Origin: Annona cherimola
Taxonomy: Eukaryota > Streptophyta > Magnoliopsida > Magnoliales > Annonaceae
Length of the DNA: 64,000 bases
Direction of reading: 5' to 3'
NCBI GenBank assembly: GCA_030490835.1
Contig: CM059975.1
Location: 49,095,174-49,159,173 of the forward strand
A program made the translations under genes and the position numbers. Below the pieces are notes generated by a model. The model had not been told where the DNA came from and did not search any database. It saw nothing but the letters and a program-made list of their open reading frames with translations. Below are positions 12,466-25,083 of the stretch, piece after piece (within the stretch, counting starts at the first letter, position 1; every line of letters starts with the position of its first letter).

Positions 12466-15400
12466 TCTAACACCCAGACCCAAGTAGGACTCATATAAGT
12501 GCATTTAAGGTGTAATTATGATTTATGTATGAATTGATTGATTTATGGATGATTTTCATGAATTGATGAATTTTGCAATTGGGGTTTGCAATTAAGAATG
12601 ACGATAAAGATTAATCGCCAAAGCCCAATGTGAGTCAAGATGACTAAAGGGGCTTAATGAGGATTAGAATATGCTAATTTGGCATGATATGACATGATAT
12701 TTGGATTTTTAAAAATCCTAAAATGCATATCTAAGTAGCTAAGACCCTAGGGTAACTAATGGGACACTTAAATGTGTGGAATTTGAGGCATAAAAATGTC
12801 AAAAAGCAAGCCTAATGGGGGACGCCCCTAGTGGACAGCAATGCACTCCATCAATGAGTGATTTTTGATATTTTTGTTAATTATTAAATGAGTATTTTAC
12901 TTGGATATAAAATTACCATGTCAACAAGGGATAAGCTAGAATTAAATTACCCTCATGACATGTGAAAAAGTGGGTCCCAAGGGCTGGTTAAAAATTATAA
13001 AAAGGCGGCCATATCCATGAAAATGTGCACTTGAGAAAGGGGGAGAAATTTTCTAAAAAATTTTCTAAGTGGTGAGCAGCCCTTTGCACGTCCAAACCAG
13101 AAAGGGAAGAAGGGAAAAAGAGGAGAAACAGAGAAGGAAAAAAGAGAAGGAAGAGAGAAGGAACCAAGCTAAGGAAGTTGGATTCAATTCAAGTAAGTGA
13201 AACCTAAGTTTTGAATCAATTAAATCAAGTTTTCTTCTCTCAAATTATGAGTCATGAATGTGATTCATAATGAACTCTTAAAGGATAAGTTATGATGCAT
13301 TGATAAAGGTATTGAATGATTTTTTAAAGGTATAAATGAAATTAAGAGTTCAAGAGAGTGAAAAGGGAAGTTCGGGTTACGTTTTGAGAAGAAATCTATC
13401 TTGAAATTTCTCAAAACCCTAAATCAAGTTGTTGTATGATTAAAGCATGATTATTAGGATGTAATTCATGTTCTTTTGGATTGCATATGTTGATTTGGTC
13501 ATTTGTTAAAGATTTTAGCAAAAAAGGAACTTAGGGTTTCATCTAATACCAAATTTTTCTATTTTTGAGTTAAAAATGATATAAAGAGGAGCTTAAATGG
13601 TTTATGGATGAATTATACGGTAAAGTACCCTAAATTAAGGACTCTTTAGATTTCCTAAGTGGGTTGGATGAGATTTCTCTAAATCTGATTTTTTGGGGTA
13701 CATGTATGGAACGTCCAAATGGGGGCTAAAAACGGATACTTTATATGTGAATTTTGTTGCTGTTTGTAACCAAATAATTTAGGGATGTTATTAAGGTTAA
13801 ATTACCCTAGGATTAGGTTACTTTGAATTTCCAAAAGTAATTGAAAAGATTTGCCCTAAATCTGATTTTTAAGGACATATGTATGGACACGTTAAAACGG
13901 GCCAAAAGAGATACCCTATATGCTTAAAATGTTGCTGTTTTGGAAGCAAATAAATTATGGATTTTAAATATGTGATAATACCCTAAATTTAGGTCAAGAA
14001 AATCATGTTTAGTTGCTGAAAATTATGGCTTAAAAATCTGTTAAGATTTAAGTATTGAAAGAGGTGTAGAAAGGATGAAAAACGGGTCCTAACATGGCTT
14101 TTTTGGAACCCAATGATAAATGGAGTAAAATTTCTAAATTAGACGCTAAATTATATGTTAATTAAGGGGTTTAATGATGTTGAAATTGTATGTAAGTTTC
14201 TGTGTTAAGAAATTTTAAGAAACACATAATCTATGTGTTAAAAGTTGAACGTATGTAGAACATATATATGAATGGATGATATATGACTTATGTGGAATTG
14301 CTAAAATGCAAAAAATATATGAATATGTGATTAAATGCATAAGGACGTTTCTATATGGATGTTTATTGAATAATCTCAAATTTCGAGATTTATTTATGAA
14401 GCTTAAAACGTCACTTATGTGTTTAAAATAAGCATTGATGTAGGAAAAATGAAAAATGAATGAAAAATGAATGAAAAATGATAAATGGGAGATATAAATC
14501 TTCATATGTTGAATTATGAATAATTTTTATGTGTTTACCCTAAATATGGGTTTAAAATGAAATATGGAATGGATGGAATGATGCACAAGTGAATGTTGTG
14601 TATGTATGTCCAACTTGAAAATCCAAGTTGGTTATATATGAAATGGATTATGGGATTGGAAAACTAAGTGAATGCAAGAAAATAAATTGTTATGAATGAA
14701 ATGCTATTTTATGTATAGGCAAAGGCAAAGAGAAAAGTGATACGGAAAGCTAAGACGAGGTAAGCAAGCAATTTTCCAAATGCTTTTGTTTTATCAAAAG
14801 TGATTCAAATGCTTATAAATGATGTTCTAAATATTTGAATGATTTAGCAAATGTATGCTTTAAATCCTTTCTAAGATGTTTAAGGATGGTCATTCCATAT
14901 ATAAATGTGTCTTGAAATGATATTCCAACATGATAAATGAATTGCTTATTCTTTCTCAAGTACTTATGACAAATGATGAATCATGGATTTATGAATGAAA
15001 AATCATGCTAGCATGTCAAGGAATGTTTATGAAAGATGCATGTGCACAAAGCATGAGGTCCACCTCAAAGGTGTAAGCCGACCGATTGTACCCCTTTGGT
15101 GCGGCCAAGTCACTAAGATAGGCCTTGGGCCAGCGGCGCCTCCCTGGAATGGGAGAGAGGATAAAAATGGATGGTTGCCTAGCTAGCTTCTATCCAAGGA
15201 ATGTCATGGTTTCAAATAATGCATCGCATTGTTTATGATATACTCTAGACGGGTATAAGAAACATGTTTTTATGATATACCCTAGAGTGTGTATAATATG
15301 ACTTTCCAAGTTATTTTAAATGAAAACGAATTGCCTAAAAACCTTATAGCTTGTTTATTGAGTTTCGATTCACGATTTATTTTCCAAATCCTAAAGACAG

Positions 15401-15848
15401 GTGAAAGGAAACACCATGCAAGGAGCACAGGTGGACGTTCAAGAATATATGAATTTCTATAAGTTACCTGTGTATGAAATTATGAATTGTGTGGTTGTAT
15501 GAATGATGACATTAAATTGTTGTTCAATGTTGTATAAGGATTACAATTTGCTTTATGACTATAAATCGTGAAAAAAATTTATGGTCAAATGTTAAGGTAT
15601 GAATTAGCATGAAATGATTAAGTACGGACTTTATGATATCATATGTGTATTCTAAATTGATATAATGACCTAAAAAGGCATTTGATGAAAATTGAAACAT
15701 GTGGAATCATGTAAACTCGTAAGGAGTTAGGATAATGGCGGACAAATATCCAATAAGCCCGCCGTGTGATAGGACAACAATCCTGATCATGTTTACCAAT
15801 CGATAAGGTCTTGGAGTAAGGTTGTGACACTCGGGCTGGGGCGTCACA
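12466..15848 (+). mobile_element. Solo LTR B (3.4 kb) inside the element 3 gag
   Basis: The ends are TCTAACACCC (probably from TGTAACACCC) and ...GGGGCGTCACA, flanked by a perfect 5-bp duplication CTTTT (12461-12465 and 15849-15853). The gag remnant of element 3 continues on either side. It is the inverted relative of solo LTR A. There is no coding sequence: the 112-aa minus-strand ORF at 15639-15977 straddles the LTR end and is a chance fusion with gag remnant. Confidence 0.8.
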
Positions 15849-15853
15849 CTTTT

Positions 15854-16196
15854 TGGATATAACAGTGAAATCATGAAACAGTTCTTCATATGGCTTTTGA
15901 AGTTCAATTGTATCAATGAAACTTACCTCCGATCCACAATCATCATCAGAATGATCTACAAGAAAACCAATATTCATGTGCTCTACAATTTGACTTATTT
16001 CATCATCAGATTCAGAACTGACAGAAGGAGGTGTATGATCATCATTTCAAGATTCATAACTTTCACTTCTCTTGAATTTGAATTTTGAATTCTTTATTTA
16101 TTAAGAAGGGCATGAATTCTTGAGATGTCCATCTCCTTTGCAATCGAAACATCTCATGTTCATTAAATTGTTATTTTTCTTCTCAAATTCACTTTT
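15854..16196 (-). pseudogene. Element 3 gag zinc-knuckle region (decayed)
   Basis: The minus strand at about 16108-16152 encodes CFDCKGDGHLKNSC, a complete CX2CX4HX4C zinc knuckle, matching the first knuckle of the intact gag ([14 protein letters not shown]). Further along (15990-15860) the acidic stretch and a segment ending ...PYEELFHDF correspond to residues 330-405 of the intact gag. The reading frame is broken. The N-terminal half of gag and the primer site are deleted. Confidence 0.7.
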
Positions 16197-16199
16197 TAA

Positions 16200-16315
16200 A
16201 ATGTTGTTTAAGAGCACCAAACACAAATTCAAGGAATCAAAATCAAGAACACAAAGGCACATTCTTTTTTTTATCATCAAAACTAATCAAAAAGAGGTAA
16301 TTATATAAGTTCACA
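16200..16315 (-). repeat. Remnant of element 3 5' LTR (U3 start only)
   Basis: This aligns with 9577-9682 ('gagcac.aaacac', 'aatcaaaatcaagaacacaaa', 'aaaaagaggtaattat'), i.e. the outermost ~110 bases of U3. It lies directly against the gag zinc knuckle, so a deletion removed the rest of the LTR, the leader and the N-terminal half of gag. Confidence 0.65.
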
Positions 16316-17239
16316 AGTTGATGCATTTGTGCATGACATCATTATATAACATGTTGTGTTCTTAGTGTGGACCCAAAGATGAAAATTTACGGAGAGTTTT
16401 AGGTGTCGAATTTTTCCATGCGCTTGGTTATATCTTGTCCAACCGTTACACACCCACATGTGTTGTGATTTGTTAGCCTTTGATCAGTACTACCTGTATG
16501 AGGAGTGCACACTTGTTTGAAAGATGCATAACAGGTAGCATGCATACAATTTAGGGTGGCAACACACAGTGGTTAGTTGACTTAAGGAAAAAGGAAGGGC
16601 TCAAGTGATCACATGATTGAAGTTCGGTTTGGATGGATTGCACTGATGCATTGTTTGCTTAAGGAATGTAGCATGACATGATGCATTTGATGAGCAGGGC
16701 TAGTGTTGAGCTTAGTTTATCTAAACTTATGCATTTTATTGCTATTTTTAGTAGGACAGGTGATGGTGGATACTAGTTGTGGGCTAGAATATTTATATAT
16801 TTCAAGATATAGGTTTGAGTAGATTGACAAGTATTATCTGGGTGAGTTTAATTTGTTAAAATGCTATGGATATATTTTGTAAATCCTTGTAAATATATAT
16901 TATGGATAATAATTATATTTTTGGATTATGGATTGGCATATACAACCCCTATAGCTAATGAAATTGTAAGTATAGTTACACAAAGTTAGGAATTACTTCT
17001 GTTCATGTTTATAACCTTGTTTCCATGATAAACTCGATAAATTTGATGATGATGTTAAAATTTATTTGATTTGATATCATGTATACTATATTTGTGGATA
17101 TTAGGATTTCCATAGGTTATTCTTGTACATGTAGTTCTTCTTTTCCTTGCAAATAGTTATACATTTTAACAAGATGTTGCTGAATTTCCACCATACAGAC
17201 TACCGATTTGGGAATTGGCTGGTGGAGCACTACATAAAG

Positions 17240-17251
17240 TGGTATTAAGAA
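17240..17251 (+). promoter_or_regulatory. Degraded primer-binding site of gypsy element
   Basis: TGGTATTAAGAA follows the LTR end after TAAAG. It resembles the initiator-tRNA-Met complement TGGTATCAGAGC, which is used intact by elements 1 and 2. The resemblance and the position suggest a decayed primer site. Confidence 0.5.
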
Positions 17252-17639
17252 GTGAAATAATGATAAGAAAAAGAATGAATATGATCGAAAACCTTATGAG
17301 AATAACAACAATAGAAACTAGATGGAAGTAAGGATGAAAGTTAGATTTAATTGGACTAGTGAGAAGTGCAGTTTAGGTTGTGAATTATACATAATGAGAT
17401 TTTCTTAGTTGTGTTGATTATGATTATTTAGATGGTGCATGTTTGGAAGAGGTGGATTGATAGTTTTTTTTATGCTTGGGACAGATGACTCCAAAGAAAG
17501 TTGTTGATAAGGGCAATAGACTTATGATTGTGGAAGAGCAAACCTATTAGGGAAGAATTACATCATCTCAAGGTATAGAGATTCATATTGCAAATAGAGA
17601 TGGCACCAACAAAAAAGGAAGAGAGAAAATCAAGGTGTT

Positions 17640-18970
17640 GGATCTCTGCTGTAATCTCTCAACAAGTGCATAGGTCATAGATTGTAATATATAACATAGC
17701 GATCCACAGGGAATCAGGATTCAAAACATTGCTTTCAAACACTTATATCAAATGCCAAGAGAATAAAGTAGAGTAAAAGAAAAAATAGCAAAGAAGAAAA
17801 AAATCATAGAAGTTTAGAACAAAGATTAGAAATCAAAAGATGAAAGTACTTAGGGTCTACTATTTCACATGCAACAACTGTAACAAATATGTGGAATGGT
17901 TGTTTAATCCGGATATTAAGTGTTAAAGGAAAACTATCTTTAAATTATCCTTGCACCTTGTTTCGAAACCTACAAGGCGTAACCTAATCTTCTTAACCAT
18001 CTATCCATATGGGACTAAGTCAATTAGAATCCATTAAGTTTTGTGGAAGTTCATGGAATTCCTCAATATCATCATGTTGATTCTTATGACCTTAGATTTT
18101 CAGGTTTAATATATTGATTATCGTATGGTAGATTTTCACATCTCAATTCCATCACCTAATACATGGAATCATACAATAATATAGGCCCACGTATAAAGTA
18201 AGCATTAAGAACATAAGATATTAAATTAATAACCAATATCATTTATAAATAAATCAAAACCACAATATCAGCTATATTGTACACATACTATATCCTAAAC
18301 CCTAGATTAAGAATTTAGTCTATCATGTTTAAGACACACAAAAGAATATTATAACTCAAATCCATCTTAAACAAGATAATCAAACTCAGAAAGAAAGAAG
18401 AAAAGAAAGTTTATTGATTGGAAACTTCAATGGTGTCTTGAACGCTTCAAACAACTTGCCATCTTGCTCCTTACCTTGTACTCTTCATCTTCTCTCGCTC
18501 TTAGACCTCATCCTAAGCTCAAACCATGTTCTAGCCTTTGGACACGTACAAGATGTGTTTACATAGAGAATAGGAGAGGACTCACACACAATGTTCACAG
18601 TAGACTACAATTGCACATCGAGAATGAAACATAGCCTTGGCCGTGTTGGCTTCTACCCATGCACAATTCATACGTAGTTTCCTCGTTCTTTACTTATTTT
18701 GCCTCATTTTGTGTTGAAACTTCCATAATATGTTCTAGGTTGAATTGATCATTGATTTCCTCCTTTCAATCCTTAAAAATCATCAAATCAAATGAGTCTT
18801 GATCCTTATGTTTCAAATCCTTCTCGAAATAGATGAACATCACGCTAATTTCACTTGCCAATATACTAATTAGTCAAACTTGAGTGATTTACAATAAAAG
18901 AAACTAAATCCATCAAAATATAACTTAAATTATCTTAATCACTCAAATTTTCATCTAATTAATATCCAAA
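17640..18970 (+). repeat. Left arm of a 1.3-kb inverted repeat
   Basis: It aligns along its whole length with the reverse complement of 19545-20880. Shared blocks include the end 'TGTAATCTCTC', the centre 'agttcatggaattcct' and 'gattttcaggttta', and the inner end around 'aatcactcaaattt'. By eye the arms are roughly 75-80% alike with many indels. Probably these are two insertions of one LTR-like family. I could not find convincing target duplications. Confidence 0.7.
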
Positions 18971-19544
18971 ATACATAACATGAAAATGACTTAAGAATTT
19001 TGAAGGCAGTCAAGAGCAACACTTCGAATGACAAAAAGAATTAAGCTAAAGTAATAGAATGTGCCAATAGAGAGTCTAGAGCTTATTTTAGTGAAGGTAG
19101 AGGTGGACTCGCTAATGATAAAAAGGATAGAAATTGAAGAGTCAAATCGGCTATATATAAAGATGAAAGAACCAACTGAAGTAGGATAATTGTGGATGCG
19201 TTAGTGGTAGTGACACCCCCTATGTTTGATGTGTGCATGAATGTGACGAGAGAATTTATGATGATGATGACCCAGAAGATAATATGATGGGAGTAGTTGA
19301 CGTCTTTTGTGTAGTAACAGAATTAAATTATGAAAGCAACATCTCCTACTCAATGATCCAACATCTATAGAGGAACAAGGGCAAGATTACAAAGACTCAC
19401 ACATGGAGATATATATTTCAATTAGCACCATGGAGAATGAGAGAATGATGGGTTGAGGCTTGGAGAGAGATCTAATAAAAGAGCAAAGATGTGTTAAACA
19501 ATGTGCAAAGCATGGGAGGAATTGTTGAGCCATTTTCATAGTAA

Positions 19545-20880
19545 AATTTTTGGATAATAATTCGATCAAAATTTGAGTGATTAATATGATTTGAATCATA
19601 TATTGATTAATTTAGCTTTGTTTAGCATAAAATGCTCACGATTGATTAATTTGTGCAAAATCAAGTAAAATCTGTGCAATACAACCTATTTCGAGAAGAT
19701 TTGAAGCATGATGACTTAAACTCATTCAAGTTGATGACTTAGAAAAATCAAGATGAGGCAAAACAGTGATCATAGGCTAAAATGTGTTTTATTTGAGACC
19801 TGAAATTCTTTTCAGGTCTAATAAAAAATTGGATTTATGAATTACACAAGGTGTTGGTTTTGATTCTAGGACCTGAAATCCTTTTGGGTTTGGTGGAGCT
19901 ACTTAATTAATCCACAACGTGTTGGTTTTGCATAAATCCTTTGAGAAACACTATATAAACAGTTCTTATACACATACTAGATGATCCTAGAATGTCCATA
20001 GAGCTTAGGTTAATGTCTGAAAATGAGAGAAGGCGTAGAACAAGAGGAGAGAAGCGAGGCAGCGAGTTGCTCAATTGTCAAGATACCATTGAAGCTTCAG
20101 TACCAATAAACTTTCTTTTTTTATTATGTTATCTTGTTTATGATGAGTTTGAGATACAATTTTATTTTATATTTGGATTTGATCATAAACATGCTAGGCT
20201 AAATCTTTAATCTAAGGTTTAAGGTATAGCATAGTACAATGTAGCAAAATATTATAGTTTTGATTTATTTATAAAGGATATTGTGTGTTGATTTAATATT
20301 TTGTGATTTAATGCTTACTTGATGTTAAAATCTGTACTTTGGCAATGATTCCTATATATTATATGAAGGAACTGAGAGATGAAAGTTTAATATACAACAA
20401 TCAAAATACTAAACCTGAAAATCTATGACCATAAGAATAGGTATGATGACCTTAGGAATTCCATGAACTGCCATAGAACTTAATGAATTCTAATTAAATT
20501 AATCCCATGATATAGGTAGTTAAGAAGATTAGGATTATGTCTTGCAAGTTTTGTGAGAATGTGCAAAAATAATTTAAGATTAGTTCTCCTTTAACATAGA
20601 ATATTTAGATTAAGTAAGTATTCTATGTATTTATTGTAGAAGACGTATGTGATACCCTGGACTCTAAGTACTCTCATCCTGCGATTTCTATTTCTTGTTT
20701 TACATTCTCCAGACTCCCTTTCTTTCTTGCTATTCATTTCTTTTTATTCTTTCTTAATTACTCGGTGTTCATATAGGTATTTAAATCCAATATCTTAAGT
20801 CCTAAATTTACCGTGAGATCAATATTTTAGACTACAATCTACGACGCATGCACTTATGGAGAGATTACAATAGGAATCAC
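19545..20880 (-). repeat. Right arm of the 1.3-kb inverted repeat
   Basis: This is the partner of 17640-18970 in opposite orientation, with a 0.57-kb spacer between them. The outer end 'ggagagattacaatag' is the complement of the left arm's TGTAATCTCTC. The two ORFs inside (19387-19599 minus, 19992-20210 plus) do not correspond between arms and are treated as chance. Confidence 0.7.
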
Positions 20881-21069
20881 AAATAGCAGTATTTAGAATT
20901 AAAAGGAATTTATTTCAGTTGTGGCCAACTAGACCACAAGTAGTTTACTTGTCCATACAAAGGCCCGAAGTGTTAAAAGTGTAGACAGTTAGGCCACTCA
21001 GAAAGCTTTGGCCATTGGGAAAGACAAATCAACAATAGTAGATGATAGAAACCTCTTCAACGTCAAGAA

Positions 21070-23088
21070 GAGAAATTTACAAGTAGCTTTTCTATTTTAG
21101 TAGTTATTATTATTTTAGATTTTGGGGATTACTTGCATTTGTGGTGAATAAAATAGAATGGGTTATTTGAGGACGGGCAACAGAGGAAAGGTGAAGAAAA
21201 AAATAGATAGTTGCGTGTCTAGTTTTGAACTAAATGAATGATGAAGGGTTATGAATTATTAAGAGGTGATAGTGCATATAAAAAAATTTAGTACATAATT
21301 TAAATACATTTGATCTCATATTTTCATAGAAATTAAAAAAAAAACTATTGTTGGAGCAAATTAGATTTTTTTGTTAGACCAAGCTAACGGGGTTATAATT
21401 CATTTTTAATACTTATATATATTGATACATTTAAGTAATTTTTATATTTTATGCATCATTTTATACGGTTCCAATTCTATGTGGTTTCATCTAACCTCTT
21501 CTAATTTTAAGATATTGATACTTGATGAGCAATTCAATTAACAGCACTTGCTCAGCTAATAAATCAAGTTTCATCTAAATCAAATAATGCATGAGCCACA
21601 TTTGTAGAAAAATATATATTCATAAAAAATGCTTAGATTTATTTATATATTATAATGTAATAATACTTTAGAAAATTATTTATCCACATTGTAATGATAT
21701 TTTATTTGATTTTTAGATGTTGAAAATACAACTTAAAATAAATATTTAACACTAAATTATTTTATTAAGATGATTTTATATATTTGTAGATTAGGTCATA
21801 CACAATGATATTAGAAAAATAAAAGAATTATCACGATAACATGAATGATGAAAAACATAATAAATGAAGTGAATTTACCATTAGCATGGAGATATTAAAA
21901 ATGGAAGGATTTACGTAAAATTGGAGCTTCACAGAAGCAAAGCCCTATTTTATATCCTGTACAACATGTCCAGAAGTTCTGGTAGAAATCAATGATCAAA
22001 TAAACGATAACAGCACAAATTTAATTTTAGGGATGTGGTGGTTTGGCCATTGGCGACGATATAAAATTCCAACAAATTTCGTTCCCTAAAATAAATTAAT
22101 TTTAATGTAGCGGATGTTAAATATTTTAATAGTAATATTCGTGATGGATGGATCAAACCAAGCGGTTTCACATATTGCAAATGGAACTTATCCACTCAAT
22201 TGAACTCAATTCATAATAGCAAGTCGATGTTGCATTCCGAGGCTAATATTGCTCCGAGCCATATTACCCACGCCCATTACCCATACGCTGCAAAGTGGGT
22301 CCAACTTTGCAACCCTTTAGGAAACAAATTAAACATCAGACCATTGGTTTTCCACGAGAATTGAGTTGGTAGGTGAAACAAAGGCAGGTAGCAATCGTCA
22401 GGCTCGGCTTAGGCTTTGACTTTGTAAATTATACTTCTAATTCATTGGTTCAAAGAATTCATATTTCTAAAAGCTTTCTATATGGGACCACTTTGATGAT
22501 TATATAAAATTTATTCTATTTATTAAGTTTTAAATTACTTCTTAATTAGGAACTAAGTTTTATCCCAATCAAAGGTATTCATGGCTCTTGTCTAATAAAA
22601 TTAAAAGATCAATGCAATAAAATTGTCAGATTATAATCTTATACAATGTTTTGCTAATTGTAAGTGACAAATTCATATATTTTATATTTTGTATACAATT
22701 TTTAACTTTTATGTGGTTCCATTGTTGTTCAATTCATTAAAAAAATCTTATAATTTTTATTCTTGTATATATTTTGTAAAAAATGTATCATTTTTCACGC
22801 GTAGGGGAATGTGAGATGATTGAAATTTTTTTTTTTGGAATCTTATAAAAATATATAAAAGTCCAAAAACAATTTAAAAAATTAGTTTAATAACTAATAC
22901 ATGTGAGCCTACGTAAAATAGAGACAAAATAAAAATATAAAAATATAAAAAATACTTGATTGTTACTTAGCTAAGTAACAAGTTATTATACAAGAATATA
23001 ACCCAAAAAGATTAATTTATACACTAATTTCAAAACTTTAAATTCAACATCTAAACCATTAAAACATTATCTTATATAAATGAAAGAT
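21070..23088. other. Non-coding stretch, nothing recognised
   Basis: AT-rich DNA without a defensible ORF. A less AT-rich segment at 22200-22440 looks like ordinary single-copy DNA but carries no coding signature on either strand. No terminal repeats or tRNA-like folds were noticed. Confidence 0.5.
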
Positions 23089-23560
23089 GTTATAAAGAGA
23101 TCTTTGCAAATACGCTTACAAAGTTTGATCAATATTACTTTTGTGTCCCTCAGTTTATCGATGTTACAAATATGCTTACAAATTTTATGAAATTGCAAGT
23201 GTGCTCCTTCCATAAAGATGTCATTAGGATTTTCTATAAAATATCTTTAAGCTAAGTAATACACTTACAAATTTTGCAAATATTATAAGCACATATGCAA
23301 AAAATCTAAAATAATATTATATGAAAAAATATATAAAAATAAATAGCAAATATGTCTAAAATACTTGGAAGCAAGTATATCACTGGTCTCAAAAGGCATT
23401 ATCATCATTTTACAAAAAATTCTAACGACGTCTTAATGGAAGGAACCTGCTTGTAATTTCATGTGGACTTTGTAGGTATATTTGCAATATTGGCAAACTT
23501 AGAAACACGGATGAAATATGAGTCAAATAGTAGTATTTGCAAAAATTTCTCTTATAACTT
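23089..23560. mobile_element. Fold-back MITE, ~470 bp
   Basis: The left half (from GTTATAAAGAGA, then 'tttgcaaata', 'ccttccat' and 'gtcattaggattttctataaaat') pairs with the right half read in reverse (AGTTATAAGAGA, 'tttgcaaata', 'ccttccattaagacgtc'). Arms of about 150 bp flank an AT-rich loop. There is no coding sequence. The target duplication is not clear. Confidence 0.6.
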
Positions 23561-24265
23561 ATTATACCTTCATATGTAAAGGAATCTAAATTTTTTTTAA
23601 TTTGCACGTATATAATGATTATATATGTTTAAGCAAGTACAGTCCACCCAAAAATCATCTGCTTGAGGCATTTCTCTTCGGGCTGTGTATTTTCGTAGCT
23701 AATGGTCAAGATAAATGAAAAAACACAATTGATATAATTTATTTTCGGTCTGAAAGATTTATCTTGTTCCCATAAGGGTGCCAAGCTGTGTGTATGAATG
23801 ATCCTAATGGTGAGCTAAGCGCCGTTGGCGAGATTTGCGGTTGAGTCTTTCTACCTTGCCTTTCTCATAAAGTTCAAGGATTTAAATGTCTCGCCTACTT
23901 TTGTTAGGGTAGAGGCCAGGACACTAGCCATTGTGAATGCGGGGAGGAAGGAATGATGGCAGACTTCGCGTGCTTTGCATTCTTTTTCTTTCTTTAGGAA
24001 AAATGATAATGAGAATCCCAAATCAGGGGGTGGGACCCACCATTCATATATAATAGTGGGGCTCAGCTCGGCATGGAAAACAACAAATTGGATCCTAGAT
24101 AGCTCATATCTGGCTAGCTAGAAAGCTAGCCTTCTCGTACAGCACTTTAATTCGTTCCTCCAAGGAGATTAAAATATATGCAGAGTATTTTACCTGTGGC
24201 ATTAATTAGTGGTGAAAGTATATATACATAGGAAAACATAGAGGTGGGTGATCAGTTTGCACCCT
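23561..24265. other. Non-coding stretch, nothing recognised
   Basis: More balanced base composition around 23640-24100. No ORF above noise, no terminal repeats and no similarity to other parts of this window were noticed. It could be ancient single-copy DNA. Confidence 0.4.
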
Positions 24266-24275
24266 ATTATAAATT

Positions 24276-24686
24276 GGAGCCCAATCTAGTGCACCCGGGT
24301 GCATTCAGTCTCAATGCACCCGGGTGCACTGCACCTATTTTTTTTTATTTTTTTTTGAAAATTTTTTCATGAAGCTGTTAATATAGATTTATTTAACATA
24401 TGTATCAATTTTTACTATTTTTAGAGAATTTTAGATATTTTTTTTAGATTTTTTAAAATCAGTGGCATTTTTCGTAATTTTAAATTACCGAAAATGCCAC
24501 TGATTTTTAAAAATCTAAAAAAAATATCTAAAAGTCTCCAAAAATAGTAAAAATTGATACATATGTTAAATAAACCTAGATTAACCATTGTATAAAAAAA
24601 AATTTCAAAAAAAATAAAAAAAAATAGGTGCAGTGCACCAGGGTGCATTGAGGCTGAATGCACCCGGGTGCACTGGATTGGGCTCC
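24276..24686. mobile_element. Fold-back Mutator-like MITE, 411 bp
   Basis: Almost the entire element is one hairpin. Both ends read GGAGCCCAATC followed by GTGCACCCGGGTGCATTCAG, and the centre is a near-perfect palindrome around 'aatttt/aaatt' flanked by AATCAGTGGCATTTT and its complement. The flanks are a perfect 10-bp duplication ATTATAAATT (24266-24275 and 24687-24696). A long TIR with a 9-11 bp duplication is the Mutator-like signature. Relatives lie near 39085, 40111 and 56570. Confidence 0.88.
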
Positions 24687-24696
24687 ATTATAAATT

Positions 24697-25033
24697 GGTG
24701 TTGATCATTTTCGTCATAAAACCGATCTTTCAAAACTGATAATCTAGACGCATACGGGGGTACCGTAGTCATTTTAAAATGACAACAATAATCTTATGTT
24801 TAAAATTTTTAAAAATATATATACTCTTCAAAAATGATAAATCTTGATTTACAAACACTTAGATCAACAATTTCCAAAAAAAATAAAAAAGCAAGGAAAT
24901 CGATTTTATTCCACTTAGTTGTAAATGATCAGTCACCATTATAAAATGCTTCCTCTTCCTTGTTACTTCTGACTAGTTGGGCCCCAGCTCGTGGATTGCC
25001 ACAACCACTGGGACCCACCACAGAGGTCGTACG
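24697..25033. other. Flank between MITE and LINE, dispersed repeat fragment
   Basis: No gene. The stretch 24752-24880 ('gggggtaccgtagtcatttt...') resembles 61468-61570, so it is a dispersed non-coding repeat. Confidence 0.5.
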
Positions 25034-25048
25034 TGGAAGCTGTTTTCT
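25034..25048. repeat. LINE target-site duplication, 3' copy
   Basis: TGGAAGCTGTTTTCT, identical to 38879-38893. It abuts the poly(A) end of the LINE (poly-T on the plus strand, 25049-25063). Confidence 0.88.
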
Positions 25049-25083
25049 TTTTCTTTTTTTTTTGATGAGAAAGGACCCCCAGC

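Larger units (their letters stand above)
1430..17234 (+). mobile_element. Old Ty3/gypsy (Tekay-like) LTR, split by nested insertions
   Basis: The segments 1430-1758, 5345-5742, 7510-8019 and 16316-17234 read together as one LTR of about 2.1 kb. The first three align in order with the LTR beginning at 62396; shared landmarks are the phrases around 1610 and 62650, and around 5620 and 63040. The right segment ends ...GCACTACA, followed four bases later by a degraded tRNA-Met primer site (17240-17251) and a gag-like remnant. The insertions into it are solo LTR A, solo LTR C and a decayed Sirevirus. The left limit (TGTAACATTGA at 1430) is tentative. The window shows no second LTR for this element. 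Confidence 0.6.
17485..21018 (+). pseudogene. Gypsy gag remnant, interrupted
   Basis: An ATG at 17485 opens a short Lys-rich frame (MTPKKVVDKGNR) at the position of a chromovirus gag start. At 20911-21018 two decayed zinc knuckles follow each other in one frame: (Tyr for Cys)-X2-C-X4-H-X4-C with a stop inside, then C-X2-C-X4-H with the last Cys lost. Between them lie two large repeats in inverted orientation. The 18970-19545 segment may be gag DNA but I recognise no motif. No pol follows. Confidence 0.5.

Noticed and set aside
15639..15977. 112-aa minus-strand ORF as a gene
   Set aside because: Spans the border between decayed Sirevirus gag and solo LTR B, so it is an accidental fusion.
21989..24200. 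Possible host gene in the less AT-rich 22.2-24.1 kb stretch
   Set aside because: No ORF with protein-like composition, no exon-like series with splice sites that I could follow; left as non-coding.
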